This document shows, piece after piece, positions 10,060 through 20,939 of a stretch of 64,000 nt of DNA; the first letter of the stretch is position 1, and the number at the start of each line of letters is the position of its first letter. Below the pieces are notes generated by a model. It was not told the DNA's origin and did no database searches. It saw only the letters and a program-made list of their open reading frames with translations. Source of the DNA: Adenanthera pavonina (taxonomy: Eukaryota > Streptophyta > Magnoliopsida > Fabales > Fabaceae). A program made the position numbers and the translations under genes. Where the stretch lies: contig JAIVEN010000012.1 in assembly GCA_026686845.1 (NCBI GenBank), positions 13,022,501 through 13,086,500 on the forward strand, given 5' to 3'.

Positions 10060-12199
10060 TTGCACATAATACTCTAAGAAATCAACTGTAAGTTATATTT
10101 GATGTAAAAAATATTAATAATATATATTAAAAAAACTAACTAACTTATGTAATTTGAAAATATTTCTCAAGCTTCAATTCCACAGTTAGACAAAAAATTT
10201 ATTTTTAATAATGGTCACTTTTGCACAAGATTTTTTAACAAAATAGAAATATATAAGGAATGATGGTCTATAAACAAGTTAAACTTGAGAGTGAGATATA
10301 TGTGAAAAAGGTATTAGATACTCTACATCTTCTGTTCCAAAAAATGGTTATGCTAAACTTATTGTGCTATATGTGATTATTTAACTTGAGGGGAAAAATT
10401 AACTAAGATATAGGAGGAAAATCATTATTTTATAAAAGCGAACTTGAGGTAGGATAAAAACCTAAGGCCTATCTACCTCTAAGAAGAACTAAATTTGAAT
10501 CATGATTTGTGTGTGTGTGTGTGTGTTTTTTTTTTGTATAAAATTGTTTTCTTTATTATCTTTTTTCCTTTTTGGGAGAAGGGACTTTTTAAGGAAAATG
10601 TCTAAAATAAAAGAAAAAAATATCTTGTTTTGAAAAATAAATCTTAAATGTTATTAGATTTTGTGGTGGCATAAATATCACTCATTTCGTAATAATCCAA
10701 CTTATTCAATTTTCATAATGGTAAAAATATCACTAAAATAAGAAATACTATTTGATTCACACTGTTCAAATGCATTTTAATTTGTCAAAAGTTTGATAAA
10801 ACCTTTTATGGTTAAGAAAAAGATATTATGGCTTTTGAACTTCTATCCTTGAAAATTTGAGTTTCGGAGGAGGAAGAGAAATTTTGGCCGTTTGAATGAT
10901 TTTCTTTTTCTCAAAAGGCATCTCTCATCTTGGAATATGTCAATTGCTTTTGGGACATTTGGTCTCACACATAGGAATTTGTTAACCGTGGCCATGATGA
11001 ATTGATTATCAATATGGTTCATTCATTTTAAGACATATTACCCATTTATTCATCAAGTTTAGCAGTACAAAGTATGAATGAAATGTCAAGGTTGGAAATG
11101 TGTTGTTTATGTTGTTTTGCAATGTATTTGGTAAGAACCAAATTTGTTGGGCCTCAAGGTATAAGTCGCTCATCCATTTGCTCATTTGCTATAATTTGTC
11201 AAAGGATTTGAGGATTAGATTGAAACTATTCTATTTTAAATGTTTTCTCTTTACATAGTGCAGCAACATTCATATCCGAAACATAACTGCTCGAGCTCCT
11301 ACTGAATCCCCTTACACGAGTGGTACAGTGCCAAGTACATGCAAAGTTGTTAGTGGTCACTTACCTGACTTGGGAAACAGTACACTATGTACACATCTTT
11401 GAATCATGAACTTCTGGATTTATCGATATCCTTTTTGTCAGACAATATAATTCTAGTTATAACTGAAGGATGTTCTGCTTCTTTCTTTTTTGGTGTTCTA
11501 TTTATTTCCTCTACATATCCCAGGTTTTGTTTCTGCAATTCTAAATGGTTTTCTTGGGATATTATCAAACTCAACTTGTATTTTGGTCATGCAGTGATTA
11601 TTTCACGTGCACTGTGTTTTCTTGTGCGCATTATAAATCTCTAATAATAAATTTTGCATAGTCCTAGGGCAAAGGTAATTTGGAATTGGATAATTCCAGT
11701 CCTTTGTGACTGATTTGATTTGATTCACTAATAATGGAACAGTAGGATTTTAGTTGTTAATTGCTATTACTTAGCTTTCAAATGGTCTACTCTGGTTTTA
11801 CAATCATATTTTTTTTTTGAAACATTAATCTATATATAATAATGAAATCACTTTTTAAGTAACTGGTTACAGCAAAATGTTCTTTGTTGTTGAATTTCAA
11901 TTTGTAAACTGACATCTTGATTCTTATAGAGATTTTAATCTTTAGGCTAATGCTTTTTTTTTTCTTGGTTGCTTTTACTTTGTAAGGTTTAGTTCTTCAA
12001 TTTGAACTGAATCCTACTATATTTACTATCATTTTAGCTACAGAATGTAAGCACAGACTACTATACATTGTTGCAAGTGCCAAGTTTGTTAAGGAATCTT
12101 TATGATAGATTGAGGAAGTGATTTCTGACTTCACTATAGTGATTTCTGACATTTGTTCATACAAACCCAATTTTTCTATTTTTTTTAAGAAATAAACCT
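10060..12199. other. Unique region with no supported gene
   Basis: This stretch has no visible counterpart in copy 2, where the W flank goes almost directly to 43,870. It contains a (GT)n run at about 10,508-10,527 followed by poly-T. One plus-strand stretch (11,521-11,593) is bounded by CATATCCCAG and CATGCAG and has an open hydrophobic frame (SAILNGFLGILSNS), so it could be an exon remnant. No neighbouring exon supports it. Confidence 0.4.
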
Positions 12200-12202
12200 T
12201 TA

Positions 12203-13119
12203 TACCCTATTTGGTTGGATTACATGCAGTGATATGTAAAGGGTTAGGGAATACATCACTATCATTTGTGGTGTTTGGTTAGCATCAACAAATGAGATTC
12301 CAATTACCTCATGTGAATCTCCTCCCCTCAATTTATGTGATGGACTTCACCTTCAAATTGTTGTGTGAAGGCTTTCATCGTGTAAAGGAACATAATATTA
12401 CCAAATTAGCCACTCCATCTTCACCAAAATCAACTCATGCGAACTTCCTTCAGAGGCCTCCCCTACTTCAACCCTCTTCCTTCTTTCGTCCTTCTCCTTC
12501 TTCATCCCTTTGTCCACCTCTAGCGACCTCAACATTGGCAACCTCAACTAGCCCTATCGATCTGAGCCTCATGAATTTGGTTTTTCTTCAGTAGCTTTGA
12601 GCATTTTTGTGGCCATCCATCTTCGTTCTCTCGACGTCGTTATACGTTGAAGCTTGTTGGCTTAGCATCAATGCCTCTTCGGCAACCTTCCTCATCTTTA
12701 CCATCAGAACTTGTTGGTTCTATATTGAAGCTTCCTCGGAAACCTTCCTTATCTCTCTATCAGAGCTTGTTAGTCAAGCACTATTACAGATCTTTTCTTT
12801 TTCTTTTTTTTTTCCTTTTATTGATTTATTGATTTGAGGGTTGAGGAGGAAAATGGAGGAAGGAGCAATCATGGTGGTGGTCATGGTGATGCTGCCGGTG
12901 GAAGGATAATCATGGGGGAGGGAAGGTTTTTTTTTTTTAAAGGTAAAAGGGTAATTTTACATTTATTTATATTTATTATTTAATAAAAAGTAAACATTAT
13001 CAGCTTATCTCTAATATTAAACCAAACAAATCATATATGTAATCATCATTATATTATATCCTTTCACACCCTTTCTATCACATTATCTAACCCTCTAGGT
13101 AATTGAACCAAACAGGCTC
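12203..13119. mobile_element. Non-autonomous DNA transposon, PIF/Harbinger-like
   Basis: The left end TACCCTATTTGGTTGGATTAC (21 bp) pairs with the reverse complement of the right end, starting GAGCCTGTTTGGTT, at 16 of 21 positions. TTA flanks both sides (12,200-12,202 and 13,120-13,122). The 917-bp body has no transposase. It contains a Pro/Ser/Thr-rich plus-strand frame at 12,292-12,594 that I regard as non-genic or captured, a 57-bp tandem repeat, and a purine-rich tail. Copy 2 lacks the element. Confidence 0.7.
12653..12775. repeat. 57-bp tandem repeat inside the MITE
   Basis: Units start at CTTGTTGG (12,653), CTTGTTGG (12,710) and CTTGTTAG (12,766, partial). Each contains an imperfect GCCTCTTCGGCAACCTTCCT-like core followed by an ATCAGAA-like end. 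The period is 56-57 bp. Confidence 0.75.
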
Positions 13120-13122
13120 TTA

Positions 13123-14378
13123 GTCAACATTTTATTAGTACAAATATCAACTAAATGCTAATTAAAGGTTTTTGTCAAAAAAAAACAGAGAGAGAGAAAA
13201 GTTGGCATTTGTATAAACAAAGGCCAACTAAATCAACTTTAGCTGATGTTTGTATTAACAAATCACCAACTTTTCTCCTTTTTTTTCTTTAAAAAAAATT
13301 TGATACACATCCAAATCTAGTATTCTTTCCCCCCCCCCCCAAAAATAAAAATAAAAAGAAAAAGAATAGCACTATTCTTCCTAGAAGAAAAAAAGAGAAA
13401 ATGTTGCAATGCTAAGCATTACAAAGGCAAGCAACAATGCAAGCATATGAATAATGTAAGGTTTAGTATAATATAATTTTTGATAATGATAAATATAGAG
13501 TAATAAGGAACAAATGCATTATATGTATCTGACATATATAATATTCCTTAAAGAATTAAAATACATATTAGCATGTATTTAATTATGGTTATAATACATA
13601 TATCATGCTATATGTAAATATATCCATTGTACTTTTACAATAAATAATATCAATTGGATATATAAACTGGACTAACTACTTAGTTTGTAAATGTAATATA
13701 TTAAATGTATGTTAGTCCAAGTAAGAAGAGTGAGTATTGGAATATAAAAATGGAAATCAATATCATGCTTCACTCGAAAAAGAAGAAAAGAAAGGATGCT
13801 CCAAAAAGGGGGATTAGAAGGGAGCATGTCAAGAAGAAAATGACCAAGTGAAAGTGGAACTTAACATTTGAAGACCTAGTCACTAGGTATATTTTGTTTT
13901 CACTTAGGTCTTGAGGTGTGATTAATCTTTAAAATTACTTAATCTTATTACCATATGTTGTAAATGAGCTAGATTGAGTTAGATTAAGTAAATCTGGTAT
14001 TAACATATGTTAGATTTGAAAAACTCTAATTGATAGATGAATTTTGAAAAGTTAAAATTCTCATGCTTTATTTCTCATGAAATTCAGATATCCTGGTACA
14101 AAAAACAAGTAGATTAAGTTTAAGCATGTTTAAACTGAAGTCTACTTAAAGGTGTGCTTCAATTTTGACATACAATCTACTTGGTCTCTTTATCTTTTGT
14201 AGATTTAGAGGTAAGTTTGGATAGGTCCTGCCTGTGTTCATATTGTTTTGAATGAAACAATTAAATCTCAGCGATTATGTTCCTTTCATTTCATTCTTAA
14301 TTTTTGTTTGACATTGGATTTGTGGTAAGCACTGGTGTTTCTACTAGCTAGGGTGAATAGTCCAAGGAAATGGTCATA
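13123..14378. other. Unique AT-rich stretch
   Basis: No gene supported. It holds a poly-C run at about 13,330-13,341 and short inverted motifs (AGACCTAGTCACTAGGT near 13,872; GGACTAAC and GTTAGTCC near 13,670 and 13,714). I see no paralogue elsewhere in the window. Confidence 0.5.
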
Positions 14379-15435
14379 TGTTAGAAGTGTTAGAATTGTA
14401 AATACCGTAATTATTTTAGTTATTTCTATTTTCATTATTTCGTTAGTCTTTTATTTCCTTTATTGTAATTTCTTTTTGTCTTCATTTTCTATAAATAGTA
14501 ATATACTTTGCCTCATTTAACATAATAAAATGAGGATTCCATATTCTTTTTGTTGACATTATATCAATAGCAAAGCCTTGGCCTCCTCGTTCTACTACAT
14601 TTCCATTGACCAGAAGCATTATTTACGAATGCCCATGATTCTATTCCATCGTCTATCAGCTCTCATAATTCTCTTCCTTTGTTTTTCAGCTCCATTACTT
14701 GCTGCTGGCAAAAATCCATTTCTTAACATTGACAGAAGCTTTATTCACCCCTACAGAGCTAACCGACCAGCCTCACCTAGGTGACTAGACCTCCAACAAC
14801 CACCACATGCGCCCCCACACACCAATGTAGCAAACCTGCAATGTTTTTCACATGCCAGCGCATGAAGCATCCCCTTCAACAGTTGTCAACCCAGAACATG
14901 TCACTGAAAAGGTCAATATGATGAAGCCCTGTCATGTTTCAGTTGATCCCAGCTCTTGGTTCCATTGCCTTTGTTGTTCATGGTCTTACACTCTTATGCG
15001 TCTCATTTGCTTGCTATTTTATCAAGCTTAATTCAGCAAGCACATAAATTCTTTATGGAGGCAAATGAATACAGTGATGCAAGAGACTTTGATTTTGATA
15101 GGAAAGCTGTGTATACTACTGGATGGGTTGCTGCTGGATCATTTTGTTCATGAGGCTGCAAGGTTTCTCAACACAGAAGTGGGCAACTGCTGGTGGTTTG
15201 GGCTATGAGATGTTTACAAACTTTGTTTGAGAAAACCATCTTCCTTAATCTCCAACCAACCATGATCTCTCTCTCTTTCTATCCTTGCCCTTCTTACTTG
15301 TATCTCTTTGAATGCTCTCCTCTTGAAGTACCAGATTATTGGTTTTCTTCATGGAACCCATGAGAGAGACATGGAATCTGTTCTTCTCTCCAAAACCAAA
15401 AATTCTCTCTATCAACAAATTCTCTCTATCAACAG
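14379..15435 (+). mobile_element. E1: 5' part of a short-LTR copia-type element
   Basis: A 180-bp LTR (14,379-14,558) starts TGTTAG, ends TTGTTGACA and contains CTATAAATAG. Next is TTATATCAATAGCAAAGCC, a decayed initiator-Met-tRNA primer site (the family norm is TGGTATCAGAGC). The internal part (about 14,597-15,435) is shared with E2 and E3. It has broken open stretches such as FHRLSALIILFLC, FFMEANEYSDARDFDF and GKAVYTTGWVAAGSF that I cannot identify; they do not look like gag or pol. The 3' half and 3' LTR are missing. The element may be non-autonomous or may carry captured sequence. Confidence 0.65.
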
Positions 15436-17645
15436 CAGAGGTTGGTAGGATAGATGCCTTGTTTTCTTTGGTTCATCTTCCATGATTGATTTTGTCTTGT
15501 TAAAGAACTACTTAGTTTACCCTAAGGATGTGACTTTGTTTTTCTGTTTGTTCTGTGCACATATAAGGCAAAAGCTTCTATACTTATGCACTGTTTTAGA
15601 ATCATCACATGTTGAATCTCTTAACCCCCCTTTTTATCAGAGTTTCAAATGTCCAATGGGAAACTTGCAACTATTTACAAAGTCAGAGAGGAGAACTGAA
15701 GTTGAGAAAGAGGGATACAGAGTCATGAAGACTTGCAGCTTGTTGGTTAGTTGGCTACACACTAATCTGCAATGTTGCGAATTTGAATTGGCCGAGAGAC
15801 AGAGAGGGATACAGAATTCTCAAAATCTGAGGTTAAATGGAGTGATATCTGTAAATAGATCTGGTCCGGTGCTTAGGGCTACGCTTTCAAGATTTTTCGA
15901 CTTGGCAAAGCAAAGGCGGATGTTATTCCACCAATTACCACTTTAACACTTTCAAATTGAGCAAATAATTTGTCTTGTAGAGAATGCAAAGGATTTTAAT
16001 TAGAATGAGTGAGTTAGGGCACCTTATACTGACTTACCTGCATATCCTGTTGTGAGACTATCATGAGCTTGTACCTTTCGACTAACACGTTTGGCCTAGC
16101 CTTTACATTATAAACCCTCAATGGATTATGTAAATACAAAAGAATAAGAGCTGCCATCAAATTGATGATGCATGCTATATATGTTCTAGTGTCTAGTTCA
16201 TGAAGGAGTGAGTGATTGGGAGTGTGGTTCCTAATTTTCTTTATTTGGCAAAGCAAGGGTAGATATAGATAACCCAATTACAACTTCAATAATTTCTCAA
16301 ATTGAACAAGAAATTCACCATGTAGAGAATCCAAAGTTCCAACAGCCAAGCATTATGTAGTTATGCACTAGGATAATGGCCTTGCTTTCAAAAATTAAGG
16401 GAATGGTTGCCTCAATAACATATGAAACATGTATTTGCGCTTTGGGAAAACGGGAATGTAAGGCGGGAAGCTTGGTCAATAAAATGAGGTCAGATCCTTT
16501 AGTGCTGATTTGTTATACTTGTAGTGCTTCTGCTAATGTTGAAATTTACCTCGTATAGTTAGTTCTTTGTTGCTGTTAGCAGTTGAATTTGTAAGTCTTT
16601 ACATAGCGTTGTTCCTTTTTTCCTTTGTAATACTTGATTTATTTTCATTATTGACACTTGGGTGGTTCTCAACTTTAAATTATATTTGAGGAGTAAATAT
16701 GGTGTTACAGGATATCTGCATTGTGTCAATCACTAATTTCTAACTTGGAAATAAGCCTAAAAATAAAAGAAAAAGAAAACAGAAACAAAAGTAAAAAAAA
16801 AAAAAAAAAGGCCCTTATTTTTCTTCAATTGATATGTTTTATCTTCTTTAATATAGCATCATTTTAACATTTACCCTGCATATCCTAATTTCAAAAGCTC
16901 TCAAAAATAAAATTCAGAATCTTATCCCCAATCAGTGAAAAAGAGGAGCTCTCAGAAAAAGCCTAGCCAGAACTTCAGAAATGTGTTTCAAGGGTAGAAT
17001 AGCCTCTGAAACAACAATTACAATAACTAGTTGCGGCCCATGCTTCACACCGTGTCATGACTTACGAACATCATTATTCATGATTTTATGAATGCAGTTT
17101 TCTAATTGAAACTCATTACCAGATAAAAATTAAAAAAAATTCAAATTTTTGCTTGAAAAGTGTGATACAGATATGACGTGGATGCATAGTTTAAGGGTCA
17201 GGTTTGTTGGGTTGAGACAAATCCATTTCTAAAGGCTCTAATCCACCATATTAACACCAATGCAACCAACCCATGAGATAAACATTGACACTATAACATA
17301 AAATTTCAGCTGTGTCTAATGCGAATATTGTATTTAATATAATTGGCTGAAGACACCCAATTCAACAATTTAGATTTTCCATAGTGTATCGTGAGAGAAA
17401 AAATGATGTTACAAAATTGGCCATACTCTTTTGTTTTACTCTCTCAACACGAATTTGCCAACTCAAATATCAGATTTAAAAAATGAAAATGGAAAAAACA
17501 CAACAGAAATGAGGACAAAACGCATTAAAAGGATTAGCAAGCCAGTAACATTTCTCTTAACCTGTTTTAAAATTCACTAAAGACAGTTAATATTTTTGTG
17601 AAACTCCAATTTCACATCCTACCTGCCCCATCTAGAGAGAATTAG
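15436..17645. other. Unique region with a diverged direct repeat
   Basis: The 154-codon plus-strand frame at 15,482-15,946 is the longest in the window but matches no family I know and lacks supporting splice or paralogue evidence. Its end (about 15,890-15,995) is repeated at about 16,225-16,335: both have TTGGCAAAGCAA, CCAATTAC, CAAATTGA and TGTAGAGAAT in the same order, 335 bp apart. A poly-A run lies near 16,793-16,809. No gene is supported. Confidence 0.45.
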
Positions 17646-17790
17646 CTAGCCAACAACTGATAAACATGCAGCAATAACAACTGAGACAACAAGTGCAAAG
17701 GCATAGACAACACTTGAGAAGTTGAAATACTTCTGAATCTTGTTCAGTCCTCTATCGATTAGAGGTGCAAGTGCCTCGTTTAGTCCTGGC
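17646..17790 (-). pseudogene. Gene Z, last exon (Z1)
   Basis: The minus-strand frame contains EALAPLIDRGLNKIQKYFNF followed by a strongly hydrophobic tail (VVYAFALVVSVVIAACLSVV) and a TAG stop, so it encodes a C-terminal membrane helix. It should follow exon 3 at 19,881-20,030. The combination resembles a conserved plant membrane protein, probably of the chloroplast, which I recall but cannot name. The exon is joined upstream to antisense retroelement sequence (E2), giving a chimeric 100-codon frame to 17,948. The exon reads well, but the gene is split by E2. No copy of this exon is visible at Z4. Confidence 0.7.
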
Positions 17791-17805
17791 CTCCTCCTTC
17801 TACTA

Positions 17806-19709
17806 ATAGTAATATACTTTGCCTCGTTTAACGTAATAAAATGAGGATTCCACATTCTTTTTGTTGACATGATATCAATAGCAAAGCCCTGGCCTCCTCC
17901 TTCTACTATATTTCCGTTGACCAGAAGCATTATTTTACGAATGCCCATGATTCTATTCCATGATTCTATTCCATCGTCTATCAGCTCTCACAATTCTCTT
18001 CCTGTGTTTTTCAGCTCCATTACTTGCTGCTGGCAAAAATCCATTTCTTAGCATAGACAGAATTCACCCCTACAGAGCTCACCGACCAGCCTTACAAGGC
18101 CTCCGCATGCACCGCCACACACCAACATAGCAAACCTGCAATGTTTTTCATATGCTAGCGCATGAAGCATCCCCTTCAACAGTTGTCAACCCAGAACATG
18201 TCACTGAAAAGGTCAATATGATGAAGCCCAGTTATGTTTCATTTGATCCCAGCTCTTGGCTTTGATTTTGCTGGGAAAGCTGTGTATACTACTGGATGGG
18301 TTGCTGCAGGATCATTTTGTTCATGGAGCTGCAAGGTTTCTCAACACTGAAGTGGGCAGCTGCTGGTGGTTTGGGCTATGAGATATTTACAAACTTTGTT
18401 TGAGCAAACTATCTTCCTTAATCTCCAACAATCCATGATATCTCTCTCTCTATCCTTGCCCTTCTTACTTGTATCACTCTGAATGCTCTCCTCTTCAAGT
18501 ACCAAATTATTGGTTTTCTTCATGTAACCCATGAGAGAGACATGGAAGCTGTTCTTCAAACCGGTGAGCACAGATTGTTCTCTCCAAAACCAAAATTCCT
18601 CTCTATCAACAAATGGATTCCAAAAATTTCATGGGTTTGCTTCAGTACCTAGAAGCTTTATTCAAAAGGGCAGAACGGCTGAAGCTGCTGCTGCTGATGG
18701 GCAGCCAGTGTACAGTGGATTGGAATCAGAAATAAAATTAAATTAAATTAAATTAAATTCTTGGGTAACGAGGTTTCAATCCTCAAGAAGATTATACCAC
18801 TTTGGTTGATGCTCTTTTCTGTCCTCTCAACAACACAAACCTCAAAAGACATCCAGAGGAAGCAACACAAAGATTATATTGTTGTTGAAAACTTGGGTAA
18901 ATTAAATCTGCCTATGGCTGCTGGGTTTATGTTGTTGTGCACAAAAAACTGGCTTATGTTCTGCCCAAGCAAGTCTGTTATCTATCCTTTCTCATGAGAT
19001 GTTTGCAAGGATGAAGTTTTGCATTTGCAGCCTTTTTATAGCTTGTTTATGACTTTTCTAGCATCTCTCCCTGAGCTGAGCTAGGAGTGAGGATTTCAGT
19101 TCAATTTTCTTCACTGATAGAACAAGAAATTTTTATCTATTCGTAGCCTTTATCTCTATCTGTAGCCTTCATTGGTATTGGGACAACCCTTTTCACCACT
19201 AATGGCCTTCATTTCCATGTTTCCTTTCTAAGTCATGACTTTCATTATCATTGTACATTATCTCTATCTGTAGCCTTCATTGTTACTGATGCACAACATT
19301 TTACCATTTATGGCCTTCATTGAGATTTTTCCTTTCCAACCTTCATTATCACTAGCAATTTTTATTTTTATCATTTCTCATCTATGGCCTTCACTGTGAT
19401 GTCTCTTTCAATAACCAACTTGCAGTTGTGCTTACCAAGGGATTACCTGGTGTTGTGTTTTAGAGCTTAATCCTCAAGCTTGGCATGGAGCATATCCATT
19501 AACCAACTTGAGGGGGTTGTTAAGTGTCAGTTATTTTAGTCTTTTATTGTAATTATTTTAGTTATTTTATTAGTCTTTTATGTCCCTTATTTGTAATTTT
19601 GTTTCCTAGAATAGCCTTCCTTATCTATAAATACTTGCCTCACTTTTTTCATGAACGTACTTTGCCTCATTTATCACAATAGAAGTGAGGATTACATAGT
19701 CAATGTCCA
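17806..19709 (+). mobile_element. E2: short-LTR Ty1-copia element between Z exons 3 and 4
   Basis: A partial 5' LTR (17,806-17,869) leads to the primer site TGATATCAATAGCAAAGCC (17,870-17,888). The internal part is shared with E1 and E3. Near the 3' end (19,410-19,503) the plus strand reads NQLAVVLTKGLPG..SLILKLGMEHIH, the end of copia RNase H (family norm DQLADVFTKGLP). The polypurine tract TTGAGGGGG comes next, then a 3' LTR starting TGTTAAGTG (19,518-19,709). A run of GTAGCCTTCATTG-type repeats lies at 19,140-19,400. Reverse transcriptase and integrase are absent. It sits in the intron between Z exons 3 and 4. Confidence 0.75.
18731..18760. repeat. AATTA pentanucleotide microsatellite
   Basis: Five or so AAATT units lie inside E2. 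At the same place E3 (about 45,526-45,546) has only an A-run, so the microsatellite expanded after the copies separated. Confidence 0.75.
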
Positions 19710-19880
19710 ATTACTTACCTCTTCAAGTCGAACTATATTATGCTTTTATACATTCTTTTAAAGTGACACATATACCTTGTTTTCTGGACTCTGTTATAAT
19801 GAGAAAAGCATATCCACAAGATGCTGTCATAATGAATTAACCATAAAGAATAAGTATAAATAGTGATAAAGCAATTTTAC

Positions 19881-20912
19881 CCCTAAAAGAGCCTGAAGAT
19901 TGGTTGAAGGATTCTTTCCTGTGCTTTTTTTCATAGCCAAGAAATGCCATGATAAAAAAAGTAGTATACGTCACACCATCAAACAATCCATAAGAAGGAC
20001 AGCAGCCAAACCCACTTTTGCAAGCTCTGAAATCATTTCTGCTGAATTAATCTGATAAATTAACATGTATAAGTTATATAAATTTTATTTTGACAACGAT
20101 GCATGCAAAGTTAAGATTTACTTCTATTAAAATATTATCTCATCATTAGCACTTCATATTGGCACCTTCTATGAAGATCGCAAAGCCAATATCTTTAAAA
20201 ACGAAAATATGAGCATTTTAGTTTTCCAATTTTAACCCTTTATTGTTTTTTTTTTTAATTCCAACTCAGCATAAAATGAGTTGTATAATTGTGAGCTAAC
20301 AAGTAACAATGACTTGCTAATCAGTAAAATACAATGTTTTAAGCTCGACTGCAAGGGAGGGAGGAAACTCCATTTGCTCCAGAACCCTCTGCCCTGCAAA
20401 TCATACCAGAAAGCAGAAATTAATGCGCTTTTTGTTTTTTGACCAGAAAGAAAATTAGCGTTACGACAATCAAATTTGGAGAAGAAAAATATAAACGGGA
20501 TATAATTACTCTCACTTCTTTGTGAGATAGCCTCTTCTATGTGAGATAGCTTATCTCTTAAAGAAAACTATTATTCATTGATTTCAATGTGGTCATTTAA
20601 TTTAATTTCACTACAAATTAATTATTTTAATTTAACTTTGAAGTTGCATCTATAATCTATTCATCTCTTAACCTTATTTATTGTTTTAAAGTTAATTCTA
20701 AATTTTTTTAGCATCTTAAAATAATCCCTTAATTTTCTCAAATGTTCCAAGATGATAAGGCAACAAAATGTATCGAGACCAAATTAATAAAAAATTATGC
20801 CAACAAAATAACACTCCACTGCATAAACCAAGCGAAAAAAAGAGAATACGCGTTCTCTGCAGCTTGATTGAGGTAACATAGGTGGCGGAGGAAGGTGTAA
20901 GGCAATGCAAGA
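19881..20912 (-). pseudogene. Gene Z, exons 1-3 (Z1)
   Basis: Exon 3 (19,881 to about 20,030) reads GLFDGVTYTTFFIMAFLGYE, a membrane segment, then shifts frame at a seven-A run. With one A fewer it would continue into a KNPSTNLQALLG block ending at a GTAAAA donor. Exon 2 (near 20,370-20,395) is the micro-exon GRGFWSKW, but about 7 bp including its GT donor are deleted compared with Z4. Exon 1 is only a remnant (about 20,838-20,910). Together with the last exon at 17,646 this forms one gene interrupted by E2. The frameshift and lost donor make it a pseudogene. Confidence 0.65.
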
Positions 20913-20939
20913 ATCTTCCAACTCAATTCACTGGCTGGT

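Noticed and set aside
12292..12594. 100-codon Pro/Ser-rich ORF
   Set aside because: Lies inside a TTA-flanked non-autonomous transposon with no transposase similarity; mentioned as possible captured sequence only.
15482..15946. 154-codon plus-strand ORF, the longest in the window
   Set aside because: No recognisable domain, no supporting paralogue or splice structure, and its end overlaps a diverged direct repeat. Not reported as a gene.
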